A stretch of 64,000 nucleotides of DNA from the NCBI GenBank assembly GCA_035649895.1, contig DASRIS010000186.1, positions 1-64,000 on the forward strand, written 5' to 3'. Numbering within the stretch: position 1 is the stretch's first letter; every line of letters begins with the position of its first letter. The notes below the pieces were generated by a model that saw nothing but the letters and a program-made list of their open reading frames with translations, searched no databases and was not told the DNA's origin. The stretch comes from DASSUC01 sp035649895 (GTDB taxonomy: Bacteria; Actinomycetota; Actinomycetes; Mycobacteriales; Micromonosporaceae). This document shows positions 23,490-31,716 of the stretch, piece after piece. The position numbers and the translations under genes were made by a program.

Positions 23490-24638
23490 GTGGCTGACCG
23501 CCAGAGCGGATCCCGCGCACCCCGCCGGCCCGGCGTACCGCTGGGTCGGGTGCTGGGCGTGCCGGTCTTTCTGCACGCCTCGTGGCTGCTGCTCGCCCTG
23601 CTGGTCACCGTCAGCTACGGCCAGCTGGTCCAGCGTTCGCGCGACCTGTCGGCCGAGGCGGCGTACGCATTCGGCTTCCTCTTCGTGCTGTGCCTGGTCT
23701 TCTCGGTGCTGCTGCACGAGCTGGGCCATGCGGTGACCGCCCGCTGGTTCGGGGTGCGGGTCCGCGGCATCACGCTGGAGCTGCTCGGTGGCTACACCGA
23801 GATGGAGGGCGAGGCGCCGCGCCCGGGCGTGGAGCTGGTCGTCGCCCTCTCCGGCCCGGCGGTGTCCCTGGTCCTCGGGGTGGCCGCAGCCGGCGCCGCA
23901 GCGGTGCTGCCGGGTGACACCCTGGCCCGCGAGCTGGCGTTCCAGCTGGCGGTCAGCAACATCCTGGTGGCGGTGTTCAACGTGCTGCCCGGGCTGCCGC
24001 TGGACGGCGGGCGCGCGCTGCGCGCGGCGGTGTGGGCGCTCAGCCATGACCGGCACCTCGGCACGCGGGTGGCCGGCTGGGTCGGCCGGGTGGTCGCGAC
24101 CGCCTTCCTCGCCTTGGCGGTCCTGCTCTACACCGCCGGCGGCCTGGCGCCGTTCGGCATGCTGTTCATGCTGCTGGTGGCGTTCACGCTGTGGCAGGGC
24201 GCGAGCGCGGCGATCCGGCTCGCCCGGATCAGCTCCCGGTTCCCGCTGATCGACCTGCGCCAGCTGACCCGGCCGGTGTTCCAGGTGCCTACCGGCACGC
24301 CGCTGGCCGAGGCGCAGCGGCGTGCCGCCGAGGAGGGCCGCGGCAACGCTGCACTGGGCGTGGCCGACTCGGCTGGTCGCCTGGTCGCCCTGGTCAACGC
24401 TGCTGCCGCCGCCGCGGTGCCGGCCGACCGCCGCCCGTGGGTGCCGGTCGACTCGGTCGCCGCCAACGTGGCCGGCATGGGGGCCATCCCGATCGAGCTG
24501 GCGGGTGAGGCGGTGATCGAGGCGGTCCGCGCCCAACCGAGCAGTGACTACCTGGTCACCTCCGGCGGGGACGTGGTCGGCGTCCTGCGCCTGGCGGACC
24601 TGGCACGGCTGCTCGAGGCGCGGGGACCGGCCCGGTGA
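23490..24638 (+). CDS. Site-2 (M50) intramembrane zinc protease with CBS-like tail
   Basis: 382 codons from GTG 23490. The active-site motif HELGH is at 76-80 inside a membrane helix (FVLCLVFSVLLHELGH), and the third ligand is in NVLPGLPLDGGR with Asp172. Around six membrane segments extend to residue ~235. The C-terminal ~140 residues resemble a CBS-domain pair (LRQLTRPVFQVPTGTPLAEA; SDYLVTSGGDVVGVLRLADL), which usually binds adenine nucleotides. Members cleave membrane-bound regulators such as anti-sigma factors. The substrate is unknown. It lies between the RecB-like nuclease and TrmI genes. Confidence 0.9.
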   Translation: MADRQSGSRAPRRPGVPLGRVLGVPVFLHASWLLLALLVTVSYGQLVQRSRDLSAEAAYAFGFLFVLCLVFSVLLHELGHAVTARWFGVRVRGITLELLGGYTEMEGEAPRPGVELVVALSGPAVSLVLGVAAAGAAAVLPGDTLARELAFQLAVSNILVAVFNVLPGLPLDGGRALRAAVWALSHDRHLGTRVAGWVGRVVATAFLALAVLLYTAGGLAPFGMLFMLLVAFTLWQGASAAIRLARISSRFPLIDLRQLTRPVFQVPTGTPLAEAQRRAAEEGRGNAALGVADSAGRLVALVNAAAAAAVPADRRPWVPVDSVAANVAGMGAIPIELAGEAVIEAVRAQPSSDYLVTSGGDVVGVLRLADLARLLEARGPAR

Positions 24639-24951
24639 CCGGGACAGGGCGTCGGCCAGCCAGCGGCAGAACCACCCCGGGTGACCGGGCGCAGATCATC
24701 GTTCCGCCTCAAGATCGCGATCGCGGCGTCAGATGTGCAGTGCGAGTGCGACTGCACATCTGACGTCTACGATCGCAATCTTGACCGCGGCGCGGCCACG
24801 TCGACAGAGGACATATCGGAAATACGCCTATGTGGTATGAGCTAAGGTCCCTGGCCTCCGCAGCCTCCATGCCGGGGTACGTGCGTAGGCCCGACATGCT
24901 GCCCGGTCCCTTCCTTGGCCGACGCTCTCCGGGTGGCCGCGCGCGAAGGCT
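24639..24951. other. 313-bp intergenic region with a long hairpin and the trmI leader
   Basis: No convincing gene is seen. 24709-24784 is a long inverted repeat listed separately. 24785-24900 is locally AT-richer than its surroundings (ACATATCGGAAATACGCC, then TATGTGGTATGAGCTAAGGT) and probably holds the promoter of the trmI operon. No -10/-35 pair is certain. Confidence 0.6.
24709..24784. repeat. Long near-perfect inverted repeat (hairpin element)
   Basis: The left arm (24709-24741) reads TCAAGATCGCGATCG, CGG, CGTCAGATGTGCAGT. The right arm (24751-24784) reads ACTGCACATCTGACG, TCTA, CGATCGCAATCTTGA. The outer 15 bp pair with one mismatch (C versus A), the inner 15 bp pair perfectly, with a 3/4-nt bulge between and a 9-nt loop GCGAGTGCG. 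There is no T-tract. Possible natures: a REP/MITE-like mobile element, a strong bidirectional terminator, or a structured RNA. The sequence is far less GC-rich than its flanks. Confidence 0.9.
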
Positions 24952-25935
24952 GTGGTGGTGAGCCCCGTTCTCGCCCGCCGGGGCGCGTTCCAGCCCGGCG
25001 ACCGGGTGCAGCTGACCGATCCCAAGGGACGGATGCACACGATCGTGCTGGAGCCCGGCAAGGAGTTCCACACCCATCGCGGCGCGCTCGCCCATGACGC
25101 GCTCATCGGCGCGCCGGACGGCAGCGTCGTCAGCTCCACCGGGGGTACGGCGTACCTGGCGCTGCGCCCGCTGCTCGCCGACTACGTGCTCGGGATGCCG
25201 CGTGGTGCCCAGGTGGTCTACCCGAAGGACGCCGCCCAGATCATCGCGATGGGCGACGTCTTCCCCGGCTCCCGGGTGCTCGAGGCCGGTGCCGGCTCCG
25301 GCGCGTTGACCTGCTCCCTGCTGCGGGCGAGCGGGGTCGACGGCCAGGTGGTGTCGTACGAGGTCAGGCCCGACTTCGCCGCGATCGCCCAGCGCAACGT
25401 GGAGGCGTTCTTCGGCGGGCCGCACCCGGCCTGGCAGCTGCGGGTCGGCGACGTCGCCGAGTGCACCGAGACCGGGTTCGACCGGGTCGTGCTGGACCTG
25501 CTCGCACCGTGGGAGCTGCTCGACCTGGTGGCGCGGGCGCTCGTACCCGGTGGGGTCCTGGTCGGCTATGTGGCGACCACGCCGCAGCTGTCGGAGCTGG
25601 TCGAGGGGGTGCGCAGGCGCGGTGGCTTCACCGAGCCGCGGGCCTGGGAGACCCTGGTCCGGGACTGGCACGCGGACGGGCTCGCGGTCCGTCCCGACCA
25701 CCGGATGGTCGCGCATACCGCGTTCCTGGTCACCACCCGCCGGTTGGCGCCCGGCGTCGTCGCCCCACCGCGGCGCCGCAAGCCCAGCAAAGGCGCCGCC
25801 GCCTACGCCGCCCGGGCGCGAGGAGTGAGCGCAGCGAGCCCCGCAGTCGCGGGCGATGATGGTTCTGCCCGGGCGCGAGGAGTGAGCGCAGCGAACGGAG
25901 CGGGTGCAGCTGGTCCCGACGGTGAGCTGCCGTGA
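24952..25935 (+). CDS. trmI: tRNA (adenine(58)-N1)-methyltransferase
   Basis: 327 codons from the first of three consecutive GTGs (24952, 24955, 24958); GAAGG at 24945-24949 fits the second or third best. The N-terminal part has FQPGDRVQLTDPKGRMHTI and GKEFHTHRGALAHDALIG. The Rossmann domain has VLEAGAGSGALTCSLLRA for AdoMet and VSYEVRPDFAAIAQRNVEAF. It methylates A58 in the T-loop of tRNA as a tetramer. The last ~50 residues are low complexity and hold a repeated ARARGVSAA encoded by an exact 28-bp DNA repeat, so this tail looks like an acquired extension. The stop overlaps the next GTG. Confidence 0.93.
   Translation: MVVSPVLARRGAFQPGDRVQLTDPKGRMHTIVLEPGKEFHTHRGALAHDALIGAPDGSVVSSTGGTAYLALRPLLADYVLGMPRGAQVVYPKDAAQIIAMGDVFPGSRVLEAGAGSGALTCSLLRASGVDGQVVSYEVRPDFAAIAQRNVEAFFGGPHPAWQLRVGDVAECTETGFDRVVLDLLAPWELLDLVARALVPGGVLVGYVATTPQLSELVEGVRRRGGFTEPRAWETLVRDWHADGLAVRPDHRMVAHTAFLVTTRRLAPGVVAPPRRRKPSKGAAAYAARARGVSAASPAVAGDDGSARARGVSAANGAGAAGPDGELP
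25810..25894 (+). repeat. Exact 28-bp direct repeat in the trmI 3' end
   Basis: GCCCGGGCGCGAGGAGTGAG continuing CGCAGCGA is present at 25810-25837 and again at 25867-25894, 57 bp apart. A related fragment (GCTCCTCGCGCCCG, inverted) lies in the intergenic region near 35651-35664. This looks like a dispersed repeat family inserted into coding sequence. Confidence 0.9.
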
Positions 25936-26510
25936 GCCACCAGCCGGCAGCAAGCGGTGAGCTGCCCGTCTTTCCGGACTGGTCACCCTATCCGGACCTG
26001 GACACTGCGGCCCGGGCGTACCTGCGCGACCCGGAGGTCGCGCTGCAGGCTCTCGGCGGTGTGCTGCGCGGGGCGACGGTGCTCGGGTTCACCCTGGAGC
26101 GTTTCGTCAACGAGGTGAACGGCGTGTGGCAGGAGGTGGTGGTCTGCGACGGCACCCGGCTGGTCCTCTGGCACGGCGAGGACGTGGCCCCCGGCGAAGG
26201 CCCGCCAGGGGCGATGACCTCCTCGCTGCGGGTGGTGCCGCTGTCGTCGGTGACCGAGGTGGGCTGCCGGCGCCGGCTCACCCGGGCGCCGACCGGCCAG
26301 GTGCGGGTCGACAGTGTCGACGTCTACCTGCTGCTCGGCACCCTCGACGAGGCCGGTCAGGGGCTTGGGTCCGACGAGGCGGGGCCGGCGCTGCGGCACG
26401 ACGCGCTGCGGTTCAGCAAGACCATCGACGAAGGCGGTGTGGGGCAGATCCGCCGGTTGGAGGAGTTCGCCGGGTTGGTCGCGTCACTGGTCGGCCGACC
26501 AATGATCTAA
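25932..26510 (+). CDS. Conserved actinobacterial hypothetical protein
   Basis: 192 codons from GTG 25932, which overlaps the trmI stop (GTGA), so it is translationally coupled. It begins SHQPAASGELPVFPDWSPYP and continues with beta-rich sequence (GATVLGFTLERFVNEVNGVW, QEVVVCDGTRLVLWHGEDV, LRVVPLSSVTEVGCRRRL) and ends in a helix (QIRRLEEFAGLVASLV). No catalytic motif, signal peptide or membrane helix is visible. The fold looks like a PH-like or small beta-barrel protein, but I do not recognise the family. It is probably cytoplasmic. Confidence 0.8.
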   Translation: MSHQPAASGELPVFPDWSPYPDLDTAARAYLRDPEVALQALGGVLRGATVLGFTLERFVNEVNGVWQEVVVCDGTRLVLWHGEDVAPGEGPPGAMTSSLRVVPLSSVTEVGCRRRLTRAPTGQVRVDSVDVYLLLGTLDEAGQGLGSDEAGPALRHDALRFSKTIDEGGVGQIRRLEEFAGLVASLVGRPMI

Positions 26511-26645
26511 AGCACACCCTGCCGGATAGCCGACACCTCGTGCTCGCGGGGGCAGCCCGGCGTCCGCCTTGTCGGGACACTCAAGATTGTAGATATAACG
26601 CATTTCACCACAGTGACCGCGGTCTCGCTGGCTTCGGCGGGAAGG

Positions 26646-26912
26646 TCAGCTGTCCGGCTGGCTCTCGGGCCTTACGTGGATGCACTCGCCGGGGCAGTCG
26701 CGCGCCGCGTCCAGAACCTCCAGCCGCAGGTGCTTGGGCACGTCCGTACGGCTGCCTGCGGTGGTGAGCAGCTCGCCGTCGCGGTCCTTGACATAGGCCA
26801 GGCCGTCCACGTCGAACTCGAAGACCTCGGGGGCGTACTGGACGCAGAGACCGTCGCCGGTGCATAGGTCTTGGTCGATCCAGACCCGTAGTCCCGGCTG
26901 CTGCTCAGTCAC
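26646..26912 (-). CDS. Ferredoxin-like Fe-S protein
   Basis: 88 codons from GTG 26912, with TACGGT ending 7 nt upstream. It contains DLCTGDGLCVQYAPEVFEFD and later ARDCPGECIHV, i.e. C-x5-C near the N-terminus and CPxxCI near the C-terminus. That is the pattern of single-cluster (3Fe-4S or 4Fe-4S) actinobacterial ferredoxins that often serve P450s or other oxidoreductases. No partner enzyme is adjacent. It is divergent from the ARC gene. The 135-bp gap to the preceding convergent gene contains no clear feature. Confidence 0.88.
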   Translation of the reverse strand: MTEQQPGLRVWIDQDLCTGDGLCVQYAPEVFEFDVDGLAYVKDRDGELLTTAGSRTDVPKHLRLEVLDAARDCPGECIHVRPESQPDS

Positions 26913-26919
26913 GCATTCG

Positions 26920-26925
26920 ACCGTA
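26920..26925 (-). promoter_or_regulatory. Putative leaderless -10 (TACGGT) for the ferredoxin
   Basis: TACGGT on the minus strand ends 7 nt before GTG 26912. Confidence 0.45.
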
Positions 26926-26997
26926 CCCCAGCGGGTTCCGTCGTTAACGATGCGGTAGACCCGGTGTCGGGTGGGGTACGAGGCGGCGGTCAGCAGT

Positions 26998-27003
26998 TAG
27001 GGT
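26998..27003 (+). promoter_or_regulatory. Putative -10 (TAGGGT) for the ARC gene
   Basis: TAGGGT lies 35 bp before GTG 27039, leaving a ~30-nt leader that includes GGGGAGG at 27026-27032. Confidence 0.4.
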
Positions 27004-27038
27004 TGACACACGACATTTAGCCCCCGGGGAGGTGGGAC

Positions 27039-28805
27039 GTGGCACGTAGCGAGGACGCGGATGCTCGCGCCGCGCGGTGGGAGCGAGAGGCCCACGATCT
27101 CTCCACACAGGTCGCGTTCCTGCAAGAGGAGCTGGCTCTGGTGCGGCGCAAGCTGACAGAGAGCCCGCGCCACGTGCGGCAGCTCGAGGAACGGCTGGCC
27201 GCCACCCAGACGCAGCTCGCTCGCCTGACGGAGAACAACGAGCGGCTCGTGGCCACGCTCAAGGAGGCGCGTGCCCAGATCGTCACCCTCAAGGAGGAGA
27301 TTGACCGGCTGGCACAGCCGCCCAGCGGCTACGGCGTGTTCCTGGAACGCCACGAGGACGGCACTGTCGACGTCTTCACCGGGGGGCGCAAGCTTCGGGT
27401 CGCCGTGTCGCCAGCGGTCGACGTCGAGGCGCTACGGCGGGGCCAGGAGGTCCTGCTCAACGACGCGCTGAACATCGTGGACGCGGTCGGCTTCGAGCGG
27501 GCCGGGGACGTCGTGATGCTCAAGGAGATCCTCGACGGGGGCGACCGCGCCCTGGTCATCTCGCACGCCGACGAGGAGCGCATCGTCCACCTCGCCGACA
27601 CCCTCATCGACACGCCGCTGCGGGCCGGGGACTCGCTGCTGATCGAGGCGCGCTCGGCGTACGCGTACGAGCGGGTGCCCAAGAGCGAGGTCGAGGAGCT
27701 GGTGCTGGAGGAGGTGCCCGACGTCGGCTACCGCGACATCGGCGGCCTGGACCGGCAGATCGAGCAGATCCGCGACGCGGTCGAGCTGCCGTTCCTGCAC
27801 GCCGACCTGTTCCGGGAGCACAGGCTGCGCCCGCCCAAGGGCGTGCTGCTGTACGGCCCGCCCGGCTGCGGCAAGACGCTGATCGCCAAGGCCGTCGCCA
27901 ACTCGCTGGCCAAGCAGATGGCGGCCCGCCGGGGTGAGGAGAAGCACACCAGCTACTTCCTCAACATCAAGGGCCCGGAGCTGCTCAACAAGTACGTCGG
28001 CGAGACCGAGCGGCATATCCGGCTGATCTTCCAGCGGGCACGGGAGAAGGCCGGCGAGGGTACGCCGGTCATCGTGTTCTTCGACGAGATGGACTCGGTT
28101 TTCCGCACCCGCGGCTCCGGGGTCTCCTCGGACGTGGAGAACACCATCGTCCCGCAGCTGCTGAGCGAGATCGACGGGGTCGAGGGCCTGGAGAACGTCA
28201 TCGTGATCGGGGCGTCCAACCGGGAGGACATGATCGACCCGGCGATCCTGCGCCCCGGCCGGCTGGACGTGAAGATCAAGATCGAGCGGCCCGACGCCGA
28301 GGCGGCCAAGGACATCTTCTCCAAGTACATCCTCGCCGACCTGCCACTGCACGCCGACGACCTGGCCGAGCACGGCGGCTCGGCGGAGGCGTGCGTGGCC
28401 GCCATGATCCAGGCGGCGGTCCTGCGGATGTACTCGGAGACCGAGGAGAACCGGTTCCTGGAGGTCACCTACGCCAACGGGGACAAGGAGGTCCTGTACT
28501 TCAAGGACTTCAACTCCGGCGCCATGATCCAGAACATCGTGGACCGCGCCAAGAAGATGGCGATCAAGGAGTTCCTCGCCACCCAGCGTAAGGGTCTGCG
28601 CCTACAGCACCTGCTGGAGGCGTGCCTCGACGAGTTCCGGGAGAACGAGGACCTGCCCAACACCACCAACCCCGACGACTGGGCCCGCATCTCCGGCAAG
28701 AAGGGCGAGCGCATCGTCTACATCCGTACGCTCGTCTCCGGCGGCAAGGGCACCGAGTCGGGCCGCTCCATCGACACGGTCACCAACACCGGCCAGTACC
28801 TATGA
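27039..28805 (+). CDS. arc: Proteasome-associated AAA+ ATPase (ARC/Mpa)
   Basis: 588 codons from GTG 27039, with GGGGAGG 6 nt upstream. Residues ~1-92 are a coiled coil that binds Pup. Residues ~97-230 form the tandem OB region. The AAA+ domain has Walker A GPPGCGKT at 273-280 and Walker B VIVFFDEMDS around 344-353. The C-terminus is GQYL, the docking tail with the penultimate Tyr that engages the 20S alpha ring. The protein forms a hexamer that recognises Pup-tagged substrates, unfolds them and feeds them to PrcBA. It heads the Pup-proteasome locus. Confidence 0.97.
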   Translation: MARSEDADARAARWEREAHDLSTQVAFLQEELALVRRKLTESPRHVRQLEERLAATQTQLARLTENNERLVATLKEARAQIVTLKEEIDRLAQPPSGYGVFLERHEDGTVDVFTGGRKLRVAVSPAVDVEALRRGQEVLLNDALNIVDAVGFERAGDVVMLKEILDGGDRALVISHADEERIVHLADTLIDTPLRAGDSLLIEARSAYAYERVPKSEVEELVLEEVPDVGYRDIGGLDRQIEQIRDAVELPFLHADLFREHRLRPPKGVLLYGPPGCGKTLIAKAVANSLAKQMAARRGEEKHTSYFLNIKGPELLNKYVGETERHIRLIFQRAREKAGEGTPVIVFFDEMDSVFRTRGSGVSSDVENTIVPQLLSEIDGVEGLENVIVIGASNREDMIDPAILRPGRLDVKIKIERPDAEAAKDIFSKYILADLPLHADDLAEHGGSAEACVAAMIQAAVLRMYSETEENRFLEVTYANGDKEVLYFKDFNSGAMIQNIVDRAKKMAIKEFLATQRKGLRLQHLLEACLDEFRENEDLPNTTNPDDWARISGKKGERIVYIRTLVSGGKGTESGRSIDTVTNTGQYL

Positions 28806-28915
28806 CCCCGGGCACGGCAGCGGCGTGGCGCGGGCCGCGCCGCTGCCTCACCTATCTGGCCCCTGCGCCGCAACAGAGCGCCAGCGGATGCAGGCCGTTC
28901 GTACCCGAGACCGTC

Positions 28916-28921
28916 TAGGCT
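28916..28921 (+). promoter_or_regulatory. Putative leaderless -10 (TAGGCT) for dop
   Basis: TAGGCT ends 7 nt before ATG 28929. No Shine-Dalgarno is seen between them. Confidence 0.55.
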
Positions 28922-28928
28922 CGACGAC

Positions 28929-30446
28929 ATGAGCGTGCGGCGGGTAATGGGCACCGAGGTCGAGTACGGCATCTCCGTCCCGGGGCAGCCCGGTGCCAAC
29001 CCGATGGTGACATCGTCCCAGGTGGTCAACGCGTACGGTGCCCGCCCGGAGCTGACCCGGGGCGGGCGGGCGCGCTGGGACTACGAGGAGGAGTCGCCGC
29101 TGCGTGACGCGCGCGGCTTCACCTACTCCGGCGCGGCGTACGACCCGGCCGAGGCCCTGGCCGACGAGGACCTGGGCCTGGCCAACGTGATCCTCACCAA
29201 CGGCGCCCGGCTGTACGTCGACCACGCCCACCCGGAGTACTCGACCCCCGAGGTCACCAACCCCCGGGACCTGGTGCTGTGGGACAAGGCTGGCGAGCAC
29301 GTGATGGCCGAGGCGTCGCGGCGGGCCGCGACCATCCCCGGCAGCCACCAGATCCACCTCTACAAGCACAATACCGACAACAAGGGCGTAAGCTACGGCG
29401 CCCACGAGAACTACCTGATGCGGCGGCAGACCCCGTTCACCGACATCGTCACGCACCTGACGCCGTTCTTCGTCACCCGGCAGATCGTCTGCGGCGCCGG
29501 GCGGGTGGGCATCGGCCAGGACGGCTCCACCCCTGGCTACCAGATCTCGCAGCGCGCCGACTTCTTCGAGGTCGAGGTGGGCCTGGAGACCACGCTCAAG
29601 CGCCCGATCATCAACACCCGCGACGAGCCGCACGCCGACGCCGACAAGTACCGCCGCCTGCACGTCATCATCGGCGACGCCAACCTGTCGGAGATCTCCA
29701 CCTACCTCAAGGCCGGCACCACCTCGCTCATCCTCACGATGATCGAGGAGAAGGCGCTCACCCCCGACCTCAGCATCGCCGACCCGGTCGCCGAGCTCAA
29801 GGCGGTCAGCCACGACCACAGCCTGCGGCACCTGATGCGGCTGCGGGACGGGCGCCGGCTCACCGCCCTCGACCTGCAGTGGGCGTACTTCGAGCGGGCC
29901 AGGTCCTTTGTGGACGACCGGTACGGCGCCGACCTGGACGAGGTCACCGCCGACGTGCTGGAGCGCTGGGAGAGCGTGCTGGACCGGCTCAGCCGTGACC
30001 CCATGCTCTGCGCCGGCGAGCTGGACTGGGTGGCGAAGCTGCGGCTGCTAGAGGGCTACCGCGAGCGGGAGCAGCTGGAGTGGGCCTCCCCGAAGCTCGC
30101 CCTGGTCGACCTCCAGTACGCCGACGTGCGCCAGGAGAAGGGCCTCTACCACCGGCTGGTCGCCCGGGGCGCGATGCGCACGCTCTTCGACGAGGCGCGG
30201 GCCCGTGCCGCGATGGTCACCCCGCCGGAGGACACCCGCGCCTACTTCCGCGGACGCTGCCTGGCCCAGTACGGCTCCGAGGTGGTCGCGGCCAGCTGGG
30301 ACTCGGTGATCTTCGATGTCGGCCGGGAGTCGCTGGTCCGGGTGCCGATGATGGAGCCCGAACGGGGGACCAAGGCGCACGTGGGCGCGCTGTTCGACCG
30401 GTGCCCCAGCGCAAAGGACCTGCTGGAGGCGATCACGTCGGGCTGA
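28929..30446 (+). CDS. dop: Pup deamidase/depupylase
   Basis: 505 codons from ATG 28929. It has the carboxylate-amine ligase fold: GTEVEYGISVPGQ near the N-terminus (Glu10 in the metal/ATP site), the ~40-residue Dop loop (ARPELTRGGRARWDYEEESP) absent from PafA, LYVDHAHPEYSTPE, the Mg/ATP region YKHNTDNKGVSYGAHENYLM and IINTRDEPHADADKYRRLHV. Dop converts the C-terminal Gln of Pup to Glu and removes Pup from proteins. It lies 123 bp after the ARC gene and 65 bp before pup. Confidence 0.97.
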   Translation: MSVRRVMGTEVEYGISVPGQPGANPMVTSSQVVNAYGARPELTRGGRARWDYEEESPLRDARGFTYSGAAYDPAEALADEDLGLANVILTNGARLYVDHAHPEYSTPEVTNPRDLVLWDKAGEHVMAEASRRAATIPGSHQIHLYKHNTDNKGVSYGAHENYLMRRQTPFTDIVTHLTPFFVTRQIVCGAGRVGIGQDGSTPGYQISQRADFFEVEVGLETTLKRPIINTRDEPHADADKYRRLHVIIGDANLSEISTYLKAGTTSLILTMIEEKALTPDLSIADPVAELKAVSHDHSLRHLMRLRDGRRLTALDLQWAYFERARSFVDDRYGADLDEVTADVLERWESVLDRLSRDPMLCAGELDWVAKLRLLEGYREREQLEWASPKLALVDLQYADVRQEKGLYHRLVARGAMRTLFDEARARAAMVTPPEDTRAYFRGRCLAQYGSEVVAASWDSVIFDVGRESLVRVPMMEPERGTKAHVGALFDRCPSAKDLLEAITSG

Positions 30447-30472
30447 CCCGCGGGTCCGTCGTACCGTCGGAG

Positions 30473-30478
30473 TAGGGT
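30473..30478 (+). promoter_or_regulatory. Putative -10 (TAGGGT) for pup
   Basis: TAGGGT is 33 bp before ATG 30512; the short leader carries an extended GGAGGAGGG ribosome site. Confidence 0.4.
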
Positions 30479-30511
30479 TTCGGGGCAACGCAAGTAGGAG
30501 GAGGGCGAGGG

Positions 30512-30730
30512 ATGGCTACCCGTGACGGCTCAGGCCAGTCGCAGTCCGGCAAGGCCCGCCGGGACCAGGACATCGACGAGGCGCCCGCGCCCGAGGCTAA
30601 CCCCGAGGTCGCCGAGCGTCATGAGCAGCTGACGGAGGATGTGGACGACCTGCTCGACGAGATCGACTCCGTGCTGGAGGAGAACGCCGAGGAGTTTGTC
30701 CGGGGCTACGTGCAGAAGGGCGGTCAGTAG
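30512..30730 (+). CDS. pup: Prokaryotic ubiquitin-like protein Pup
   Basis: 72 codons from ATG 30512. The N-terminus is polar and disordered. The middle forms the acidic helix EVAERHEQLTEDVDDLLDEI then DSVLEENAEEFVRGYVQ, which pairs with the ARC coiled coil. It ends KGGQ, so the precursor needs Dop to turn Gln72 into Glu before PafA can attach it to lysines of target proteins. The length is slightly above the ~64 residues of M. tuberculosis Pup. It sits between dop and prcB as usual. Confidence 0.97.
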   Translation: MATRDGSGQSQSGKARRDQDIDEAPAPEANPEVAERHEQLTEDVDDLLDEIDSVLEENAEEFVRGYVQKGGQ

Positions 30731-30752
30731 CCGCTCCGGCCGCGTCGCGGCG

Positions 30753-30758
30753 TATGGT
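30753..30758 (+). promoter_or_regulatory. Putative -10 (TATGGT) before prcB
   Basis: TATGGT lies 36 bp before GTG 30795; the leader includes AAGGGA as ribosome site. Confidence 0.35.
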
Positions 30759-30794
30759 GTTCCACCGGCTGATCCAACACCTGAAGGGACGCAC

Positions 30795-31634
30795 GTGGCA
30801 GCGGTTCATGACTCATTCGGTCGTCTCCCGGCGGTGTTCACCACGCCGGGGACGTCGTCCTTCACCGAGTTTCTGAGCCTGGCCGCGCCCGAGCTGCTGC
30901 CCGGGCGCCGGCCCCTGCCGCCTGGGACGGCGGCGCAGGTGGCCCCGCACGCCACCACGATCGTGGCGATCTCGTGTGCCGGCGGCGTGGTCATGGCCGG
31001 TGACCGCCGGGCCACCATGGGCAACCTCATCGCCAGCCGGGACATCGAGAAGGTGCACCCCGCGGACGCGTACTCGCTGGTCGGCATCGCGGGCACGGCC
31101 GGTGTCGGCATCGAGATGATACGGCTCTACCAGGTCGAGCTGGAGCACTACGAGAAGATCGAGGGCGCGATGCTCTCGCTGGACGGCAAGGCCAACCGGC
31201 TCGCCACGATGATCCGCAACAACCTCGGCGCCGCGTTGCAGGGCCTCGCCGTGATCCCGCTGTTCGCCGGGTTCGACCTGGACGCGCAGGACCCGGCCGT
31301 GGCCGGGCGTATCTTCAGCTTCGACGTGGCCGGCGGCGTCTACGAGGAGAAGGGGTACGACGCCATCGGCTCGGGCTCGCTGTTCGCCCGTTCGGCGCTG
31401 AAGAAGCGGCACCGGCCCGGGATGAGCGTGGACGACACGGTCCGGCTGGCGGTGGAGGCGCTCTACGACGCCGCCGACGACGACACCGCAACCGGCGGCC
31501 CGGACCTGACCCGCCGCATCTACCCGGTGGTGATGACGGCGACGGCCGAGGGCACCAGCCGGGTCGCCGAGGAGCAGTGCGCAGCCATCACCGAGTCCGT
31601 AGTCGCCGGCCGGATGGACAACCCGGGCGGGTGA
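30795..31634 (+). CDS. prcB: 20S proteasome beta subunit
   Basis: 279 codons from GTG 30795, chosen for AAGGGA upstream. A 53-residue propeptide precedes HATTIVAIS, where self-cleavage would expose catalytic Thr54 as Thr1. Downstream are GGVVMAGDRRATMGNLIASR, with the charge-relay Asp and the Lys in DIEKVHPAD, and a later GSGSLFARSALKKRH. It forms the two inner rings of the proteasome with N-terminal threonine protease activity. It is followed by prcA after 82 bp. Confidence 0.97.
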   Translation: MAAVHDSFGRLPAVFTTPGTSSFTEFLSLAAPELLPGRRPLPPGTAAQVAPHATTIVAISCAGGVVMAGDRRATMGNLIASRDIEKVHPADAYSLVGIAGTAGVGIEMIRLYQVELEHYEKIEGAMLSLDGKANRLATMIRNNLGAALQGLAVIPLFAGFDLDAQDPAVAGRIFSFDVAGGVYEEKGYDAIGSGSLFARSALKKRHRPGMSVDDTVRLAVEALYDAADDDTATGGPDLTRRIYPVVMTATAEGTSRVAEEQCAAITESVVAGRMDNPGG

Positions 31635-31716
31635 CGCCCGCTGCCCATCCGTCCCTGCCCACCGCCACACCTGTCCGTCCGTCCCGCCCTCGACCGTCCA
31701 AAGGAGACCGCCCGCC

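Noticed and set aside
24785..24951. Riboswitch or T-box leader upstream of trmI
   Set aside because: The AT-richer stretch shows no recognisable aptamer or T-box consensus.
27003..27008. TTGACA as a -35 box for the ARC gene
   Set aside because: No -10 at suitable spacing follows; the ribosome site lies where the -10 would be. TAGGGT at 26998 fits better.
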